This document shows, piece after piece, positions 44,952 through 54,543 of a DNA stretch of 64,000 nt. The notes beneath the pieces are model-generated. The model was not told where the DNA came from, did not search any database, and was given only the letters and a program-made list of their open reading frames with translations. This DNA is from Thiosymbion sp942492625. Its GTDB lineage: Bacteria > Pseudomonadota > Gammaproteobacteria > Chromatiales > Chromatiaceae. Position numbers and translations under genes: made by a program. The stretch's first letter is position 1. Each line of letters starts with the position of its first letter. Where the stretch lies: positions 56,708 through 120,707 of the forward strand of contig CALOFM010000048.1 in the NCBI GenBank assembly GCA_942492625.1. The letters run 5' to 3'.

Positions 44952-46907
44952 ATGAACCACGGGATCCAAGCCGCCTCCGCACTGCTCGCAACCACGTTGC
45001 TCGCGACCGGCTGTGCGCCTGAGATCCCGGAGAATCAGCCGATTCGCGAGGCGCGCTGGTTGGAGCAGAACTGGAGCCCCCACGAGCGGTTCTGGTTCCA
45101 CCACGCCACCCAGGGCACCAGTACCTTTCCGGTACCGTACGACTGGTTCGTGGCCCTGGAGCAGCCAACGATCAAGCTGTTTGGCGAGGTACCCCTGCTG
45201 CGCGATCCGGAGTATCTCCGCCGCTTCGGCTTCATACCGAGCATCCGCACCGACCAGGGTGACGCTGACGCCATGCGTACGCAAGGCTACTCGGAAGGAG
45301 CCGGCCGCACTTACGGCTCGCCGGCCAGATATGATCACGGCCTGTTTCCGGGTAACGAGCATGGACTCCCGGTCGGATTCGCCCGCACGCCGGGCACGCA
45401 AAATCCCATCAGCGACCAGGATCTGATCGGACTGACCTGCGCCGCCTGCCATACAGGACACCTGGAGTACGAAGGGGTTAGTATCCGCGTCGACGGCGCA
45501 CCGGCCATTATCGATCTCGAAAAGTTCCGCGCGGTCCTGGGGCTCGCTATGGCTTACACCAAGCAGGTACCGGGGCGCTTCGGACGCTTCGCAGACCGCG
45601 TTCTCGGTCCGGACCACACCGTCGAGCAACGCGACCAGCTCAAGGAGGCGTTGACTCAGCTCATCGAGCGCGGCAAAGCGCTCAAGGACGCCACCAGTGC
45701 CCGCGAGAGTCAGTTGGAGAAGACGACCGGCAAGTCCGTGGTGAACGAGGGATTCGGTCGGCTCGACGCCCTAAACCGCATCGGGAACCAGGTCTTCACG
45801 AAGGACCTGATCGGCGCTAAGGACCTGATCGCCAACGGCGAGCCGTTTCAGCCCTTCGACAACTGGGCACTCATCGACGCCCCGGTCAATTTTCCACACA
45901 TTTGGAGCACGTCCTGGTTCCTGTGGGTGCAATACGATGCATCCATCGAGCAACCCATGGTCCGCAACGCCGGCGAGGCCCTGGGTGTGGCGGCCCAGAT
46001 CAACCTGGGGCAGGACCCACACCAGAACCTCTACCAGTCGTCGGTCCAGGTAAAGGAGATCTACGCGATGGAATCCCTGCTTGCGGGCAGTGAGCCGCCG
46101 ACCACGAATCAACGCTTCGCCGGCTTGACCTCGCCCGGATGGCCTGAGGAAATACTCGGCCCCATCGACGGGGACAGAGTAGAGCGCGGGCGCTTGCTCT
46201 ACCAGCAGCATTGCCGGGGATGCCACCTGCCACCCACCGTCGACCCTGGATTCTGGAGCGACGAATATTGGACCCAGCCGAACCATGCGGGGCAGCGATA
46301 CCTGAAGCTCGTGGAGATCCCGGTTACAGAAATCGGCACCGATCCCGGCCAGGCGACGATCCTCGCCACCCGTCGCGTCAAGGTCCCTGCGTATCTCGGC
46401 GTCACCGACGCACCACTATGCGACGGCCGGACGGCAGAGGTCGAGACCGACGCCCCGTTTGCCACGGCACTGGCCAGCGTCGTGGAGCAGACGACCCGGT
46501 TCTGGTACGACACGCACGACATCCCGCCCGCAGAGCGCGAGTGGATGGATGGATCCCGGCCCAACTGCGTCAAGGCCGGCTCGGTGTACAAGGCGAGACC
46601 GCTGAATGGCATCTGGGCGACCCCACCCTTCCTTCACAACGGCTCCGTACCCACCCTCTACGATCTGCTGTCGCCGGTGGCGGAACGAACGAGCCGATTT
46701 TGCCTGGGCAGCCGGCAATACGACCCGCGGAAGGTCGGCTACGATACCGGGTGCGTCGGCGGCGATTTCGAGCTGGACACGGGTATCGACGGCAATCGCA
46801 ACACAGGGCACGAATTCCGCGATGCCCCTGCGGGCAGCGGCGTGATCGGCCCTGCCCTGTCGGAAGAGGAGCGCTGGGACCTGATCTCTTACTTGAAGAC
46901 TCTTTGA
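44952..46907 (+). CDS. Di-haem c-type cytochrome, RoxA/peroxidase-like lipoprotein
   Basis: 651 residues from ATG 44952, which has GAGG six bases upstream; ATG 44934 is less well placed. The leader ends LLATTLLATGCAPE, a possible lipobox. Two haem sites, CAACH near residue 165 and CRGCH near 418, are seen. The C-terminal block ARPLNGIWATPPFLHNGSVP is shared by di-haem peroxidases and RoxA-type rubber oxygenases. At over 600 residues it resembles RoxA more than CcpA-type peroxidases. Substrate is unknown. The stop overlaps the convergent yihY-like gene by 19 bases. Confidence 0.8.
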   Translation: MNHGIQAASALLATTLLATGCAPEIPENQPIREARWLEQNWSPHERFWFHHATQGTSTFPVPYDWFVALEQPTIKLFGEVPLLRDPEYLRRFGFIPSIRTDQGDADAMRTQGYSEGAGRTYGSPARYDHGLFPGNEHGLPVGFARTPGTQNPISDQDLIGLTCAACHTGHLEYEGVSIRVDGAPAIIDLEKFRAVLGLAMAYTKQVPGRFGRFADRVLGPDHTVEQRDQLKEALTQLIERGKALKDATSARESQLEKTTGKSVVNEGFGRLDALNRIGNQVFTKDLIGAKDLIANGEPFQPFDNWALIDAPVNFPHIWSTSWFLWVQYDASIEQPMVRNAGEALGVAAQINLGQDPHQNLYQSSVQVKEIYAMESLLAGSEPPTTNQRFAGLTSPGWPEEILGPIDGDRVERGRLLYQQHCRGCHLPPTVDPGFWSDEYWTQPNHAGQRYLKLVEIPVTEIGTDPGQATILATRRVKVPAYLGVTDAPLCDGRTAEVETDAPFATALASVVEQTTRFWYDTHDIPPAEREWMDGSRPNCVKAGSVYKARPLNGIWATPPFLHNGSVPTLYDLLSPVAERTSRFCLGSRQYDPRKVGYDTGCVGGDFELDTGIDGNRNTGHEFRDAPAGSGVIGPALSEEERWDLISYLKTL

Positions 46908-48208
46908 GACCCGGAGTCCGCCAACACCAGATCCTTCAAGGTCCTTCCCTCCAGGCTGTGGGAAACGGCGCCGTCGATCCGGTCGACGACCTCCTGGACC
47001 GGAGGGAGAGGTGCCCAGCCGCCCGCCTGCCCCTGCGCTGCGGCCAGGATCTGCGGCAGGGAGATGTTCTCGATGGAGCGCGCCGGCACAAAGGCCTCGG
47101 GCTCGCCGTTGGTCGCCAGGATGAGGCCGCCCGCTTGCAACGCCCGCACAAGATCCTCCACCAGGTCCGGCGCACCGCAGCAACCGCGCGCGGTTAGGGA
47201 TTCCAGGGTCCACTTGGGCTCGTCGAAATAGTAGGCGCGCCCGATCAAGGTCATGAGATTCAGCGCAAGCGCTTGGTCCTGAACCCGTCCACCGCGCTTA
47301 CCGGGGCTCCCGTGCTGCAACAGGTGGGGATGTTGCCAATAGCGCGCGATGTACGCACCCACCAGGATAATCAGCCAACCTATGTTCACCCACATGATGA
47401 AGAGCACGGCTGCGGCCAGGCCGGAGTAGATCGCCGAATACTTCGAGGAACCCGCAACCAGGTGCGTGAAGAGGTGGCCGACGCCGTACCAGGCGACGCT
47501 GGCGAAGATGCCTCCGACCAGGGCAGGGACCAAACGAACGGGATAGTTCGTAAGAAAGGAGTACAGGAAGGCGAACGCCGCGCACACCAGCAGATAGGGC
47601 ACCAGCCGACTCAACCAGAGGATGAGCGTACCGAAAGGCTCTATGCTCGCCAGCCGCTGGACCTGCTCGTCCCCGAACACCATGGTAGTAAGGCCCAGGG
47701 CGGCAAAGATGAACACCGGCCCCACCAGGGCCACGCTGAGATAGTCGCTGAACCGGCGGCCCCAGCTGCGCACGCCGGGCACGTGCCAGACCGCATTGAA
47801 TGCCTCCTCCACCTTCGTCAGCAGCGAGATGACGGTCCAGAACAACAGGGCAATGCCAAAAAAGCCCAAGACGGCGAAGTTGAGATTGTTGACGTAGCTC
47901 AGGATGCTCTCACCGATCTCGACACCCCGCTCGCCGAGCGGCTCGAGGGATTGCATGAGCACAGGCTGCAGCTGGTTCTGAACGCCGAAGCCCTTGAGCA
48001 CGGAGAAGGTGACCGCCAGGAAGGGCACCAGAGAAAGCAAGGTCGTATAGGCAAGGCTGGTCGAGCGCAGATGGAGGTTGTCGTCCCGAAACTTTCCAAG
48101 GACTCGAAAAAGGAATCGGACCGAGTAAACCCCGGCCCGCTTGAGCCAGCCCATTTCCGAGACGTCGGCCTCGAAGATCTCGTGTTGCCATTGCTCGACA
48201 GGATTCAT
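46889..48208 (-). CDS. YihY/BrkB-family inner-membrane protein
   Basis: 439 residues. Six hydrophobic helices lie in about 45-310, including LRSTSLAYTTLLSLVPFLAV and the helices around IYSGLAAAVLFIMWVNIGWL. A soluble C-terminal winged-helix-like tail contains IGRAYYFDEPKWTLESL. This is the UPF0761 family, annotated BrkB or RNase BN in older databases without good support. Function unknown. Confidence 0.88.
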   Translation of the reverse strand: MNPVEQWQHEIFEADVSEMGWLKRAGVYSVRFLFRVLGKFRDDNLHLRSTSLAYTTLLSLVPFLAVTFSVLKGFGVQNQLQPVLMQSLEPLGERGVEIGESILSYVNNLNFAVLGFFGIALLFWTVISLLTKVEEAFNAVWHVPGVRSWGRRFSDYLSVALVGPVFIFAALGLTTMVFGDEQVQRLASIEPFGTLILWLSRLVPYLLVCAAFAFLYSFLTNYPVRLVPALVGGIFASVAWYGVGHLFTHLVAGSSKYSAIYSGLAAAVLFIMWVNIGWLIILVGAYIARYWQHPHLLQHGSPGKRGGRVQDQALALNLMTLIGRAYYFDEPKWTLESLTARGCCGAPDLVEDLVRALQAGGLILATNGEPEAFVPARSIENISLPQILAAAQGQAGGWAPLPPVQEVVDRIDGAVSHSLEGRTLKDLVLADSGSQRVFK

Positions 48209-48255
48209 GGGACCTTACCGTCTACCCGATCTCCAAGCCATTTCACGCGAATAGA

Positions 48256-49173
48256 CTACAGCATCGCCTGCAGGTGTGCCTCGATGCTGCGGCTCAACGC
48301 CGTCAGGTTGTAACCTCCCTCCAGCACGGACACCAAGCGCCCCCCCGCATGCGCGACGGCGACCTTTACAATCTCGCCTGTGACCCAGGCGAAGTCCTCT
48401 TCATCCAGAAAAAGCTGTGCCAGGGGATCATCGGCGTGGGCATCGAAGCCGGCGGAGATGAAAACGAGCTCGGGCTCGAAACCGTCGAGCGCGGGTAGGA
48501 TCTTGGCCTCGAGCTCGCTGCGGAAACGCGGACCCCTGGTACCTGCAGGCAGGGGCACGTTGACGATGTGATCGGAGCGCGTGTTGGCCCCGCTTCCCGG
48601 ATAGAAGGGGTGTTGAAAACTGGAGCTGTAGAGCACGGTCGGATCGCTGCGGAAGATATCCTCGGTCCCGTTACCGTGGTGAACGTCAAAATCGACAATC
48701 GCGACCTTCTCCAACCCGTAGCCGTCCTGCGCATAGCGGGCACCGACCGCGACATTGTTGAAAAGGCAAAAGCCCATGGGCCGGCGCGTCTCAGCGTGGT
48801 GGCCCGGCGGGCGCACACAGCAAAAGGCCCGATCGGTCTCGCCGGACATGACCAAATCCACGCCGTCGATGATCGCGCCTGCGGCGCGCAAGGCCGCGTT
48901 CAACGAGTGCGGAGCCATGCTGGTATCCGGGTCCAGATAGACGCGGCCCCGCGCCGGCTCGGCGGCGATCACCGCATCCACGTACTCCCTGTCGTGAACT
49001 CGATAGAGCCGCTCGACATCTACCAGCGAGGCCTCGCGCGGCATCAGCCGGTCCCAGATCTCCCTCGTGGGCAGATAATCCAGCACGGCCCGCACCCGTG
49101 CCGGCGACTCCGGGTGCCCGGCCCCGGTATCGTGGAGCTCGCAATCGGGATGGGAAATGAGCGCGATAGCCAT
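48256..49173 (-). CDS. Histone deacetylase-like / acetylpolyamine amidohydrolase-family enzyme
   Basis: 305 residues from ATG 49173 with GAGGGG seven bases upstream. Zinc and catalytic motifs are RPPGHHAETRRPMGFCLFNN, VDFDVHHGNGTEDIF and ISAGFDAHADDPLAQL. The family removes acetyl groups from lysines, polyamines or acetoin-related substrates. The target here is unknown. Confidence 0.92.
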   Translation of the reverse strand: MAIALISHPDCELHDTGAGHPESPARVRAVLDYLPTREIWDRLMPREASLVDVERLYRVHDREYVDAVIAAEPARGRVYLDPDTSMAPHSLNAALRAAGAIIDGVDLVMSGETDRAFCCVRPPGHHAETRRPMGFCLFNNVAVGARYAQDGYGLEKVAIVDFDVHHGNGTEDIFRSDPTVLYSSSFQHPFYPGSGANTRSDHIVNVPLPAGTRGPRFRSELEAKILPALDGFEPELVFISAGFDAHADDPLAQLFLDEEDFAWVTGEIVKVAVAHAGGRLVSVLEGGYNLTALSRSIEAHLQAML

Positions 49174-49227
49174 TGAGCAGCCCCTCTTCGCCAATCCAGG
49201 GTTTCAGCGTAAGGAAGGAGAAGTTTG

Positions 49228-49383
49228 CGGGAAATATCCAAGCCGCGAAAGCCCCCCGATGGAAAAAGGGGAATCGAGTTGGGGTCCGAACAGAAAAGCC
49301 GCCCTTTGAAAAAGGGAGTCGGGGGGATTTCAAACCGCGAAGCCCCCCTTTTTGATTTAGGGGGGGGGTGGAGGGGGATTTCA
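49228..49383. repeat. C-rich/G-rich dispersed-type repeat upstream of the deacetylase-like gene
   Basis: Two partial copies of an AACCGCGAAGCCCCCC-like unit (49239-49257 and 49333-49347) alternate with CCCTTTGAAAAAGGG and GGGGGGATTTC blocks. AGCCCCCCTTTTTGATTTAG and a G9 run end the element. Similar stem-forming elements are scattered between genes in many environmental bacteria. Function unknown; the 3' end touches the cysC stop. Confidence 0.5.
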
Positions 49384-50013
49384 GCCGGCGGTCTCGTGCT
49401 CGACCCGCTGGTAGCCCGCCTTGAGAATGCCACGCTGGTGCAGGTAATCAAGGAGCAGATTCATCCCCTCGGGCACGCTGAGATTATCCGCATCGACCCG
49501 CACCTCCGGGTTCTCCGGCGCCTCGTAGGGGCTGTCGATACCGGTGAACTGCTTGATCTCGCCGCGCTCGGCCTTGGCGTAAAGACCCTTGGGATCGCGT
49601 TCCTTGCACACGCCCAAGGAGGCGTCCATGAAGACCTCGACGAACTGTCCCTCGGGGAGGATATCGCGCACGATCTGCCGGTCGGCACGGAACGGGGAGA
49701 TGAACGCAGCCATGACGATCAGGCCGGCGTCGGCCATCAGCTTTGACACCTCGCCGACCCGGCGGATGTTCTCCTTGCGGTCGTCGTCGCTGAAGCCCAG
49801 GTCGCCGCACAGGCCGTGGCGGACATTGTCTCCGTCGAGCAGGTAGGTGTGGTAGCCCTGCGTGGTGAGGATCTGCTCCAGGGCGCCGGCCAGGGTCGAC
49901 TTGCCCGAGGCGCTCAAGCCGGTAAACCAGATGACGACCGGATTCTGATCCTTCTGTTCCGCGCGAAAGGTTTGGTCCACCGGGTGATGATGCCAGACTA
50001 CATTGTTGCTCAC
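49381..50013 (-). CDS. cysC: Adenylylsulfate kinase
   Basis: 210 residues. P-loop FTGLSASGKSTLA (residues 30-42), LDGDNVRHGLCGDLGFS, NIRRVGEVSKLMADAGLIV and FTGIDSPYEAPENPEV are diagnostic. It phosphorylates APS to PAPS, the substrate of the CysH enzyme made from the next operon. cysH lies 109 bases upstream in the same direction, so it may be the last gene of the cysJIH transcript. Confidence 0.95.
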   Translation of the reverse strand: MSNNVVWHHHPVDQTFRAEQKDQNPVVIWFTGLSASGKSTLAGALEQILTTQGYHTYLLDGDNVRHGLCGDLGFSDDDRKENIRRVGEVSKLMADAGLIVMAAFISPFRADRQIVRDILPEGQFVEVFMDASLGVCKERDPKGLYAKAERGEIKQFTGIDSPYEAPENPEVRVDADNLSVPEGMNLLLDYLHQRGILKAGYQRVEHETAG

Positions 50014-50122
50014 GATACGATCTCCGAGAGAGTTGCGTTGGGGTAGGGTAGCCGCTGCGGGAAATGCTCGTCCCCGGGGCGGACTTCAGTCCGACTGCGC
50101 CGGATTTACGAGCACCGCATGA

Positions 50123-50854
50123 TCATTCATGCAATCCGCATTCACGCTTCAAGCCGAAAAACCTGGTCTGCTCCCATTGCATGCCGGGCTCCAGAGGCCG
50201 GCTGGTGTGCACGTCACCGACGGAAACGTAACCTTGCTCCCAAAGGGGGTGGTAGGGCAATCGGTGCTTTTTCAAGTAGAGATACAGCTCACGTTCGCTC
50301 CAGTCGACGACCGGGTGGACCTTGTAGCGACCATTGCGCAGCTGGAGCACCGGGGCTTGGCTGCGCGAGCCCGACTGCGCGCGCCGCAGGCCTGCGAACC
50401 AGGTTCCGGCGCCGAGCTCGGTCAGGGCACGCTGCATGGGCTCGACCTTGTGGATTCGATTGTAGCGCTCGATGCCCTCCAGCCCCTTCTCCCACAGGCG
50501 CCCGTTCCGGGCCTGGAGCCAAGCGGGTGAATGCGCGGGTCCATAGACCTTGAGGTTGAGATCCAGGCGATCGACCAGCTCGTCGACGAACCTGTAGGTC
50601 TCCGGAAACAGGTGCCCGGTGTCGATCAAGACGATGGGTATGCGCGGCTCTATCCGGGTGACCAGGTGGAGCATCAAGGCTGCCTGGATGCCGAAGCTGG
50701 ACGAGAGCAGATGCTTCCCGGGCAGGTACTCCAAGGTCCAGGCCACGCGCTCCCGGGCGCTCATCTTCTTCAGGCGCCCGTTTGCGGACCGCAGATCCAG
50801 GTCGGTATGCCTGTACTTGGCGAAACGGTTGTCCAAGGTCTGTTTCTCAGTCAT
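50123..50854 (-). CDS. cysH: Phosphoadenylylsulfate (PAPS) reductase
   Basis: 243 residues from ATG 50854, whose ATGACTGA overlaps the cysI stop. SSSFGIQAALMLHLVT binds the nucleotide, and the C-terminus ends RECGLHE with the catalytic Cys. The double-Cys pairs that ligate 4Fe-4S in APS reductases are absent, so this is the thioredoxin-dependent PAPS type, in line with cysC alongside. Confidence 0.94.
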   Translation of the reverse strand: MTEKQTLDNRFAKYRHTDLDLRSANGRLKKMSARERVAWTLEYLPGKHLLSSSFGIQAALMLHLVTRIEPRIPIVLIDTGHLFPETYRFVDELVDRLDLNLKVYGPAHSPAWLQARNGRLWEKGLEGIERYNRIHKVEPMQRALTELGAGTWFAGLRRAQSGSRSQAPVLQLRNGRYKVHPVVDWSERELYLYLKKHRLPYHPLWEQGYVSVGDVHTSRPLEPGMQWEQTRFFGLKRECGLHE

Positions 50855-52532
50855 GAAAATCCCTCGCAGCATCAAGAACGCGCCGAACGATATCCGCCCG
50901 GATGACAAAATCTCCGAAACGCTCACCTGGCTCCCGTCCGGCGGCGAAACGGGCGAACAATCCGTCCAGCTCGGCAAGGATCTCCTGCTCGCCGATGTTC
51001 TCCCGGAACAGCTTGTTCAGTCGCGCGCCCTTCCCGTCGCCCCCAAGGAGCAGGTTGTACTTGCCCGGCCCCTTGCCGACCAGGCCAATCTCCGCCAGAT
51101 AGGGCCTTGCGCAGCCGTTGGGGCAGCCGGTGATACGCAGTACCAGGTCCAGATCCGCCAAGCCATGCTTCAGGGTCAGAATCTCCACCTTCTGCGCAAG
51201 GTCGGGAAAATAGCGCTCCGCCTCCGCCATGGCCTGGGGACAGGTCGGCAGAGCCACGCAGGCGATACTGCGCAGACGCAGCGCAGAGCGCCCCTCGGCC
51301 AGTAGCCCGTGCTTGCGGGCCAGCTCCTCGATCTGCGGCTTCCGGTCCTCCGGGACACCGGCCAGGATCAGGTTCTGGTTGGGAGTCATCCGGAAGTCTC
51401 CCCGGTGGACGAGCGCGATCTGGCGCAGCCCCGTCATCAGTGCCTGCTCGGGGGTGTCCGCAACCCGCCCGTTCTCGATATACAGGGTGAGGTGCCAACG
51501 CCCGTCGTCGCCCTCCACCCAGCCGAATCTGTCCCCGTGGTCTGTGAACCGCACCGGCCGGGCAGGCTGGAAGCGCACGCCCGAGCGCCGCTGCACCTCG
51601 GCGCGAAACGCGTCGAGACCCATGCGCTCCAGCGTGTACTTGAGGCGGGCGTGGGTGCGGTCGTGGCGTTCGCCGAAGTCCCGCTGGGTCGTGACCACCG
51701 CCTCGGCGACCGCCAGCACCTGGTCGGGCGTTACGAATCCCAGGTCGTCGGCCAGCCGGGGAAAGGTCGTGCGGTCGCCGTGGGTCGCCCCCATGCCGCC
51801 GCCGGCTAGAACGTTGAAGCCCGCGAGTCTCCCGTCCTCGGCAATGGCAATGAAGCCCAGGTCGTTGGCATAGACGTCCACGTCGTTGTGCGGCGGGACG
51901 GCCACGGCCGTCTTGAACTTGCGCGGCAGGTAGGTCTCACCATAGACGGGCTCGCTCTCCTCGCCGCCGTCCACCTTCTCGCCGTCCAGCCAGATCTCGT
52001 GATAGGCACGGGTCCGCGGCAACAGGTGCTCGCTGATGCGTTTTGCCCAGCCGAAGACTTCGGTATGGAGGCCCGACTGCACCGGGTTGGAGTTGCACAT
52101 GACGTTACGGTTGACGTCGCCGCAGCCGCCGATGGAGTCGATGAGGGCTCGGTTGATGCCCTGAATGACCCCTTTGATATCCCGCTTCAGGATGCCATGG
52201 TATTGAAACGTCTGACGGCTGGTCAGACGCAAGGTGCCGTTGGCCAGGGTGCGGCCGATCTCGTCCAGAACCAGCCACTGTTTCGGCGTGCAGACGCCAC
52301 CGGGCAGGCGCGCTCGCAACATGAATGCGTACGCGGGCTCCAGGAGACGCGCGCGGCGGTCCTGGCGCAGGTCACGGTCGTCCTGCTCGTAGAAGCCATG
52401 GAACTTGCTGATCTGCGCATCCGCCGGATCCAGCGCACCCGTCAGCTCGTCCGCCAGGCTCTCGCGCAGAGTACCGCGCAGGTAGTTGCTGTTGGCCTTG
52501 ATGAGCTCGTTTGGATTGACTTTTGCGTCCAT
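50847..52532 (-). CDS. cysI: Sulfite reductase (NADPH) haemoprotein beta subunit
   Basis: 561 residues. The sirohaem/4Fe-4S ligands lie in ACVALPTCPQAMAEAER and RITGCPNGCARPYLAEIGLV. It reduces sulfite to sulfide with electrons from CysJ. Its ATG overlaps the cysJ stop (TGATG). Confidence 0.96.
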   Translation of the reverse strand: MDAKVNPNELIKANSNYLRGTLRESLADELTGALDPADAQISKFHGFYEQDDRDLRQDRRARLLEPAYAFMLRARLPGGVCTPKQWLVLDEIGRTLANGTLRLTSRQTFQYHGILKRDIKGVIQGINRALIDSIGGCGDVNRNVMCNSNPVQSGLHTEVFGWAKRISEHLLPRTRAYHEIWLDGEKVDGGEESEPVYGETYLPRKFKTAVAVPPHNDVDVYANDLGFIAIAEDGRLAGFNVLAGGGMGATHGDRTTFPRLADDLGFVTPDQVLAVAEAVVTTQRDFGERHDRTHARLKYTLERMGLDAFRAEVQRRSGVRFQPARPVRFTDHGDRFGWVEGDDGRWHLTLYIENGRVADTPEQALMTGLRQIALVHRGDFRMTPNQNLILAGVPEDRKPQIEELARKHGLLAEGRSALRLRSIACVALPTCPQAMAEAERYFPDLAQKVEILTLKHGLADLDLVLRITGCPNGCARPYLAEIGLVGKGPGKYNLLLGGDGKGARLNKLFRENIGEQEILAELDGLFARFAAGREPGERFGDFVIRADIVRRVLDAARDFHD

Positions 52533-54316
52533 CAGTAGAGGTCTCTCTGGTAGCGGCCTTTGTGGCGGAGTTTGTCGATCGCCCGGACGGCTGCCTCCGA
52601 GCTCAGATCGCCTTCGCGGGCGATCAGGTCAACCAAGGCCGTATGCACCTCGCGCCCCATGTCCGTGGAGCCGCAGACGTACACATGCGCGCCGTCGGCT
52701 AGCCAGCGGTGGATCTCGGTGCCCTCCTCCCGCAGCCGATGCTGCACATAGCGCTTCTCCCCGTTGTCTCGCGAGAAGGTAAGACTTACCCGATCCAAAA
52801 GCCCGGCCTTGCGGTACGACTGCCAATCGAGCTGATAGAGAAAATCGCGCCGAAAATGGCGGTTACCGAAGATCAACCAATTGCGCCCCTTGTCGCAGTT
52901 GGCGGCGCGCTGTTGCAGAAATGCGCGATAGGGCGCAACGCCCGTACCCGCGCCGATCATGATGATGGGTACGTTCCCGTCCTTCGGCAGACGGAAGGCG
53001 GGGTTCTCCACCACATAGACATCCAGGGGATCCTCCTCCTCGAAGCGCTCGCTCAGGTACCCGGACGATGCGCCCTTGTGGTCGCGGCCGTGGGAGTGGT
53101 AGCTCACCCTGGATACGGCGAGGTGGACCTCGTCCTCGGTCTCGGCCTGACTGGATGCGATGGAGTAGAGCCGCGGCTGCAGCGGATTCAGCAACCCGGC
53201 CAGGGAGGGCGCAGCCACCCGTCCCGGATAGTCCGTCAGCAGATCGATGAGCTGACGTGCGGCCGCGTAGGCCCGCAGCTTGGCAGCGTCTCTGGACAGC
53301 TCCTGCAGCTCCCGGGCGTCCACCAGGTGCGCCCAGGCCTTGGCCACGGCGGGATGGAGGCGGGTGAGCTCGAGGCGCTCGCTCAGGGCTTGGCGCAGCG
53401 CCATCGCCTCCCCGCTCAACACTACGGTCTCACCGCCATCCGCACCGGTCGCATCCAGGATCGCGCCGATCAGCTCCGGATCATTGCGAAACCGCACGCC
53501 AAGAGAATCACCCGGCTCAAATCTCAGCGACCGCGGGTCGATACCCAGGGCGATATGACGGACATCCGCTACCGCATCATCCGTCGTGATCCGGTGGCTC
53601 TCCAAACGGGTCGACCTGTAAGGAAACTCCCTGTCGTACCTAGGCGCAGACCCGAGCCTCACGCCCCGCAGGGCGACCACCTCGGCCCCGCGCTCGGGAT
53701 CGAGCTGGCCAACCTTGTTGAGAACATCCTTGGACCAGCACTCGGCGTCCTCCTCGTAAGCAAGGTCGCAGCACCGAAGGGGCGAGATCCGCTCGGCACG
53801 CAGGTCCGCCAGGCGCGTATCGAAGTCGATCGCGGCTTGGCAGAAGAGCTCATAGCTGGAGTCACCGAGCCCCAAGACCGCGTAACGCAACCCTTCCAAT
53901 CGGGGTGCCCTCTTGGCCTGCAGGAAGTCATGCAGGTCCCGGGCAGTCTCCGGCGGCTCCCCCTCCCCCTGGGTGCTGACGACGATGAGCACCAGCTTCT
54001 CCTTGGCGAGGTTACGCGGCTTGAAGTCCGCCATGGACCGCACCCGCACGTCGTACCCCGAGCCCAGAGCCGATCGCCCGATGCCGTCCGCCACCGAGCG
54101 CGCATTGCCCGTCTGGGAGCCGTAGAGGATGGTCAGCCCGCGGGCCACCTCCTTCCCGGGTGCCGAAACGGGAGCCCCTAACGCACCCAATCCGGTAAGG
54201 TAGCCGCTCACCCAAGCCACCTGCTCCGAGGACAGCTTCGCGATCACCGTCTGCAGGTCGACGAGCTGCTGCTCGTCCAACGGAGTGGACAACGCGTTCA
54301 GTTGAGAAAGTGCCAT
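52532..54316 (-). CDS. cysJ: Sulfite reductase (NADPH) flavoprotein alpha subunit
   Basis: 594 residues from ATG 54316 (GAGG six bases upstream). A flavodoxin domain (TILYGSQTGNARSVADGIG, about residues 65-200) is followed by FAD and NADPH domains (RLYSIASSQAETEDEVHL, MIGAGTGVAPYRAFLQ). It passes electrons from NADPH to CysI. It is the first gene of cysJ-cysI-cysH and is divergent from cysB. Confidence 0.96.
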   Translation of the reverse strand: MALSQLNALSTPLDEQQLVDLQTVIAKLSSEQVAWVSGYLTGLGALGAPVSAPGKEVARGLTILYGSQTGNARSVADGIGRSALGSGYDVRVRSMADFKPRNLAKEKLVLIVVSTQGEGEPPETARDLHDFLQAKRAPRLEGLRYAVLGLGDSSYELFCQAAIDFDTRLADLRAERISPLRCCDLAYEEDAECWSKDVLNKVGQLDPERGAEVVALRGVRLGSAPRYDREFPYRSTRLESHRITTDDAVADVRHIALGIDPRSLRFEPGDSLGVRFRNDPELIGAILDATGADGGETVVLSGEAMALRQALSERLELTRLHPAVAKAWAHLVDARELQELSRDAAKLRAYAAARQLIDLLTDYPGRVAAPSLAGLLNPLQPRLYSIASSQAETEDEVHLAVSRVSYHSHGRDHKGASSGYLSERFEEEDPLDVYVVENPAFRLPKDGNVPIIMIGAGTGVAPYRAFLQQRAANCDKGRNWLIFGNRHFRRDFLYQLDWQSYRKAGLLDRVSLTFSRDNGEKRYVQHRLREEGTEIHRWLADGAHVYVCGSTDMGREVHTALVDLIAREGDLSSEAAVRAIDKLRHKGRYQRDLY

Positions 54317-54543
54317 AAGGGGCCTCGCCGGAACAGGATTCTTTGAAAGCGGGGGCGCTGCTGCGTCCATGTTTAGGATCAGTATGGCAAGGCAGAGAAT
54401 CAGGAAAAGTAATAAATTTTTTGATTAAATCACCTAAAATGATTTTACCGAGACGGGCCGCGAATCGCGCTTCTGTTCTTCATCTTGTGCGCCCATGTGC
54501 GGACGTCCTTACCCGCTTCTCCCGATACAGGTGCACCTGCGAC
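54317..54543. promoter_or_regulatory. Divergent cysJ/cysB control region
   Basis: An AT-rich core at about 54408-54446 (TAATAAATTTTTTGATTA, then AATCACCTAAAATGATT) contains partly palindromic halves such as AATC...GATT, like CysB-type LysR boxes. Its place between a sulfite-reductase operon and a divergent LysR gene supports regulation of cysJIH. Exact operator bases are not defined. Confidence 0.5.
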
